DNA of 64,000 nucleotides, taken from positions 159,913-223,912 of the forward strand of contig NZ_PGVE01000042.1 in assembly GCF_002860255.1 (NCBI RefSeq), in the 5' to 3' direction. The first letter of the stretch is position 1, and each line of letters opens with the position of its first letter. Source of the DNA: Neobacillus cucumis. Its GTDB lineage: Bacteria > Bacillota > Bacilli > Bacillales > Cytobacillaceae. This document shows positions 61,272 to 64,000 of the stretch, in pieces. The position numbers were made by a program, and so were the translations under genes. The notes under the pieces are model-generated. The model did not search any database. It was not told the DNA's origin and saw only the letters and a program-made list of their open reading frames with translations.

Positions 61272-62963
61272 ATGCAATTTTCAAACCTAAATCGACAAGA
61301 GTTTGTTAACAAATTTAAATCGGAAGTTTTCGATGTTTTAGTCATTGGTGGAGGAATAACAGGAGCTGGGATTGCTCTGGATGCGCAAACGAGAGGAATG
61401 AAAACAGCTCTTGTGGAAATGCAGGACTTTGCAGCAGGAACCTCAAGCAGGTCCACTAAATTAGTTCATGGAGGCCTAAGATACCTAAAGCAATTTGAAG
61501 TCAAAATGGTTGCAGAAGTTGGAAAAGAAAGAGCGATTGTTTACGAAAATGGCCCACATGTAACGACGCCTGAATGGATGTTATTACCTATTCATAAAGG
61601 TGGAACATTTGGAAGGTTTAGCACTTCCATTGGTCTTCGTGTGTATGATTTCTTAGCAGGTGTTAAAAAATCAGAATGGCGAAAGATGCTATCATCACAT
61701 TCCACATTAGCTAAAGAGCCTCTTATTAAACAGGCAGGATTAAAGGGTGGCGGTTATTATGTTGAATACCGTACAGATGATGCGAGATTAACAATTGAGG
61801 TTATGAAGGCGGCAGTTGAAAAAGGAGTCCTTGCTTGTAACTATACAAAGGTATCAAAGCTTCTTTATGAAAATGGTCAGGTTATCGGAGCGTTGATCCA
61901 AGATCAATTAACAGGAGAAATGTACCAAATACATGCCAAAAAGATTGTCAATGCTGCGGGCCCTTGGGTGGACCAGATTCGTGAAATGGATCAATCAAAA
62001 AAAGGCAAGGTCTTACAACTTTCTAAAGGAGTCCACTTGGTGATTGACCAATCACGCTTTCCATTAAAACAAGCCATCTATTTTGATACACCAGACAAAC
62101 GTATGGTATTTGCGATCCCACGTGACGGTAAGACCTATGTTGGAACAACAGATACCTTCTATAATGAAGATGCAGTAAACCCTTCTATGACAGAAAGTGA
62201 TCGCAGTTATATTTTAAATGCCATTAAATATATGTTCCCTGAAGTGAAAATAAGTGAAAAAGATGTGGAGTCAAGTTGGGCAGGAGTTCGTCCGCTTATT
62301 TACGAGGAAGGAAAGAATGCTTCAGAAATTTCTAGGAAAGATGAAATTTGGGAATCGAATTCAGGATTGATCACCATAGCTGGTGGTAAATTAACAGGTT
62401 ATAGAAAAATGGCTGAAACAGTGGTTAATTTATTAGCTGAAAAATTTAAATCAGAAGCAGGTAGAAGTTTTAAAACGTGTCAGACAAAGTATCTTCCAAT
62501 TTCAGGTGGTGATGTTGGAGGATCAAAACAATTTCCTTCATTTATTACTAAAACAGTGAATAAAGGTTTGGAAATTGGTCTTACCAAAGATGAAGGTGAG
62601 GCGTTAGTTAAAATATATGGATCAAATAGTAATATAGTATTTGAATTGTTGAATCATCATATGTCAGATGCTGAAAAATATCAACTGCCTAAAGTGTTAT
62701 TTGCAAAGTTACTTTATGCCATTGAATATGAAATGGTTGCTACACCAATTGATTTCTTTAACCGACGTACGGGAGCGATTTTATTTGATATTCAAACCGT
62801 AAAAGAATGGAAGAAGCAAGTAATCGCATATTTAGCTGACCGGTTTCATTGGTCTGAACAAGAGAAATACAAATATTTAACCTCAGTAGATGAAGCATTA
62901 AAAGCGGTTGTTACTCCTGTAGATCAACCTGAACCATACCAAAAAGCGGGAAATGATAATTAA
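61272..62963 (+). CDS. glpD: Aerobic glycerol-3-phosphate dehydrogenase
   Basis: The 563-aa flavoprotein begins with the FAD motif DVLVIGGGITGAGIALDAQT, followed by SSRSTKLVHGGLRYLKQFE, NAAGPWVDQ and the C-terminal GlpD domain. It oxidises glycerol-3-phosphate to dihydroxyacetone phosphate and passes electrons to the quinone pool at the membrane. It has its own leader terminator, so it is controlled by GlpP. ATG 61272 follows AGGAGGAG. Confidence 0.95.
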   Translation: MQFSNLNRQEFVNKFKSEVFDVLVIGGGITGAGIALDAQTRGMKTALVEMQDFAAGTSSRSTKLVHGGLRYLKQFEVKMVAEVGKERAIVYENGPHVTTPEWMLLPIHKGGTFGRFSTSIGLRVYDFLAGVKKSEWRKMLSSHSTLAKEPLIKQAGLKGGGYYVEYRTDDARLTIEVMKAAVEKGVLACNYTKVSKLLYENGQVIGALIQDQLTGEMYQIHAKKIVNAAGPWVDQIREMDQSKKGKVLQLSKGVHLVIDQSRFPLKQAIYFDTPDKRMVFAIPRDGKTYVGTTDTFYNEDAVNPSMTESDRSYILNAIKYMFPEVKISEKDVESSWAGVRPLIYEEGKNASEISRKDEIWESNSGLITIAGGKLTGYRKMAETVVNLLAEKFKSEAGRSFKTCQTKYLPISGGDVGGSKQFPSFITKTVNKGLEIGLTKDEGEALVKIYGSNSNIVFELLNHHMSDAEKYQLPKVLFAKLLYAIEYEMVATPIDFFNRRTGAILFDIQTVKEWKKQVIAYLADRFHWSEQEKYKYLTSVDEALKAVVTPVDQPEPYQKAGNDN

Positions 62964-63005
62964 TTGAAAAGCTACAGAATTAATTTATAATATAGAAATA
63001 ATAAG

Positions 63006-63048
63006 CCTCCTTGCTGAGTTGGAAACTCCAAAAAGCAAGGAGGTTTTT
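63006..63048 (+). terminator. Terminator after glpD
   Basis: CCTCCTTGCT pairs with AGCAAGGAGG, with an inner GAGTT/AACTC stem, and is followed by five T residues. Confidence 0.9.
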
Positions 63049-63060
63049 GAACTTATTACA

Positions 63061-63090
63061 AAAAGGTAGCTATGCAAGCTACCTTTTTTT
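63061..63090. terminator. Bidirectional terminator near the small zinc-ribbon-like gene
   Basis: AAAAGGTAGCT and AGCTACCTTTT form an 11-bp stem with loop ATGCA. There is a T-run on the plus strand, and on the minus strand an AAAA-derived T-run. It can stop the minus-strand 58-aa gene. Confidence 0.8.
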
Positions 63091-63105
63091 GTAATTATAT
63101 CTGAA

Positions 63106-63282
63106 TTAAGAAACCTTATTACTTTCTATATATGTTTCAAAAGCTGGATGAAATTCTTTTTGATAATGCTGTTCCGGACATGATTTAATGACAATCGATT
63201 TTAACGTATTGGAGTTCTTTGTTTCTAATACTTTATTACATTTTGGACAATGTTCCTTAAAAAGATTTTTAAATAAACGCAT
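63106..63282 (-). CDS. Small zinc-ribbon-like hypothetical protein (58 aa)
   Basis: The minus-strand frame from ATG 63282 codes for 58 residues, with GGAGG upstream. The N-terminal half has the Cys-Pro-x-Cys knuckle CPKCNKVLE, and a further Cys-Pro lies at residue 35 (KSCPEQHYQKEF). This suggests a small metal-binding fold, though the second pair is incomplete. Function is unknown. Confidence 0.6.
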   Translation of the reverse strand: MRLFKNLFKEHCPKCNKVLETKNSNTLKSIVIKSCPEQHYQKEFHPAFETYIESNKVS

Positions 63283-63360
63283 ATCCAGCCTCCTATCCCA
63301 TTAATTCCTATAATTATACTGTGAATTATACAGTATTATTGTTAATTTACAATAGATATA

Positions 63361-63386
63361 GATTATTTTTATTTTATGATGGGTAA
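63361..63386 (+). promoter_or_regulatory. Possible sigma-B-type promoter of the DUF302 gene
   Basis: GATTAT (63361-63366), a 14-bp spacer and GGGTAA (63381-63386) give a partial sigma-B match, 52 bp upstream of the gene. Confidence 0.3.
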
Positions 63387-63438
63387 AAAATAATGGTGAA
63401 TATTGATATGCAACAATAACCACAAAAGGATGATAAAA

Positions 63439-63822
63439 ATGATTGATTATACGATTTTTACGAAGAAAAACATGGAAGAGGCAATTCAGAGTCTAGAGGA
63501 AAGCTTAAAGGAAGAAAAATTCGGTGTTTTGTGGAAGTTTGACATTAAGGAAAAGCTTCAGGAAAAAGGTCTGGAATTTGAAAAAGAGTTTAAAGTTCTC
63601 GAAGTGTGTAATCCTCATGAAGCACAAAGAGTATTAAGTGAAAATGAAATGGCGGGATATTTTTTGCCATGTAAAATAGTTGTTTATGAGGATAATGGGC
63701 AAACGAAAATCGGGATGCCTAAACCTACTGCTCTCATAAACCTTCTAAATAATGAAACGCTGAAACAAATTGCTAAAGACATCGAAGAACGTTTAATGAG
63801 ATGTATCGATAAAAGTATTTGA
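63439..63822 (+). CDS. DUF302 domain protein
   Basis: The 127-aa protein (from ATG 63439) has the DUF302 pattern: MEEAIQSLEESLKEEKFGVL at the start, FDIKEKLQEKGLE, KVLEVCNPHEAQRVL and LPCKIVVYEDNG. The domain forms a small alpha/beta dimer of unknown function, sometimes linked to redox or stress. ATG 63439 is preferred over upstream starts, because AAAGG lies about 9 bp before it. It is a single gene closed by a terminator. Confidence 0.85.
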   Translation: MIDYTIFTKKNMEEAIQSLEESLKEEKFGVLWKFDIKEKLQEKGLEFEKEFKVLEVCNPHEAQRVLSENEMAGYFLPCKIVVYEDNGQTKIGMPKPTALINLLNNETLKQIAKDIEERLMRCIDKSI

Positions 63823-63866
63823 TCAAGAAAATCATGATTAAAATCTTAAACCATATTCTAATGCCT

Positions 63867-63893
63867 AGACCGCTATAAAAAAGCGGTCTTTTT
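63867..63893 (+). terminator. Terminator after the DUF302 gene
   Basis: AGACCGCT pairs with AGCGGTCT, with a 7-nt A-rich loop and a short T-tract. The group II intron begins a few bases downstream. Confidence 0.85.
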
Positions 63894-63897
63894 ATAA

Positions 63898-64000
63898 GTG
63901 TGCCAGGCATGGCAACTATCTAGGTGGTGAAAGTCCACTGTGGGGGTACACATCGACCAACCGCTAAGGAAGCGCAAGATACTTACCGTGAGGTAAGGGC
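63898..64000 (+). mobile_element. Class C group II intron, 5' end (continues beyond window)
   Basis: From 63898 the sequence reads GTGTGCCAGGCATGGC, then CTATCTAGGTGGTGAAAGTCC. This is the conserved 5' end of bacterial group II introns (GUGYG start, domain I start) and close in pattern to the Oceanobacillus class C intron as I remember it. It begins 5 bp after a terminator hairpin, which is the preferred insertion site of class C introns. The reverse transcriptase and 3' end lie outside the window. Confidence 0.82.

Overview
The window looks like chromosomal DNA from a low-GC Gram-positive of the family Bacillaceae (Bacillus or Neobacillus type). The reasons are strong AGGAGG ribosome binding sites, frequent TTG and GTG starts, intrinsic terminators with T-tracts, CcpA-type cre boxes, sigma-B-type promoters, a stressosome/Rsb module, and GlpP-type leader terminators. 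Species cannot be named from the sequence alone. I see no rRNA, tRNA or CRISPR array.

Layout. (1) 1-6525: the end of a GntR/FadR-type regulator, then a complete biotin-independent malonate decarboxylase operon, mdcH-A-B-C-(D/E fused)-G. No malonate carrier lies in the window. (2) 6541-14069: a stress region with rsbR-rsbS-rsbT-rsbU, an rsbX-like phosphatase and a second rsbR paralogue, then a UbiB-family protein and three short minus-strand genes. rsbV, rsbW and sigB are absent, yet several promoters here match the sigma-B consensus. (3) 14177-19302: a lipid kinase, then a LysR-controlled VOC/MFS/shikimate-dehydrogenase-like locus with a clear LysR operator and a cre box. (4) 19335-24364: an AraC-type regulator diverging from a large putative glycan-degrading enzyme and a GPH sugar symporter. 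(5) 24371-27657: a large catalase with a sigma-B-like promoter, and a luciferase-like flavin enzyme.

(6) 28101-50063: a large L-fucose/fucoside regulon. It holds an SGNH esterase, an L-fuconolactonase-type amidohydrolase, an aldo/keto reductase, an ABC importer without its own ATPase, two GH29 and two GH95 fucosidases, a FucU mutarotase, a two-subunit UxaA-type dehydratase, two SDR dehydrogenases and a fumarylacetoacetase-family hydrolase. A LacI-family repressor sits in the middle, and the 14-bp palindrome TGTTATCGATAACA (one copy degenerate) occurs five times at four promoters. Together these genes can import fucosylated oligosaccharides, release L-fucose inside the cell, and oxidise it without phosphorylation to pyruvate and lactate.

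(7) 50230-53534: a tiny ORF, an orphan etfB-etfA pair, and a scar where a frameshifted catalase fragment is joined to phage-like gene remnants. (8) 53667-57867: an AI-2E-family membrane protein, an AraC regulator and a GH42 beta-galactosidase under a cre-containing promoter. (9) 58011-63048: the glycerol regulon glpP, glpF-glpK and glpD, with leader terminators that fit GlpP antitermination. (10) 63106-64000: a small zinc-ribbon-like gene, a DUF302 gene, and the 5' end of a class C group II intron directly behind a terminator; the intron runs off the window.
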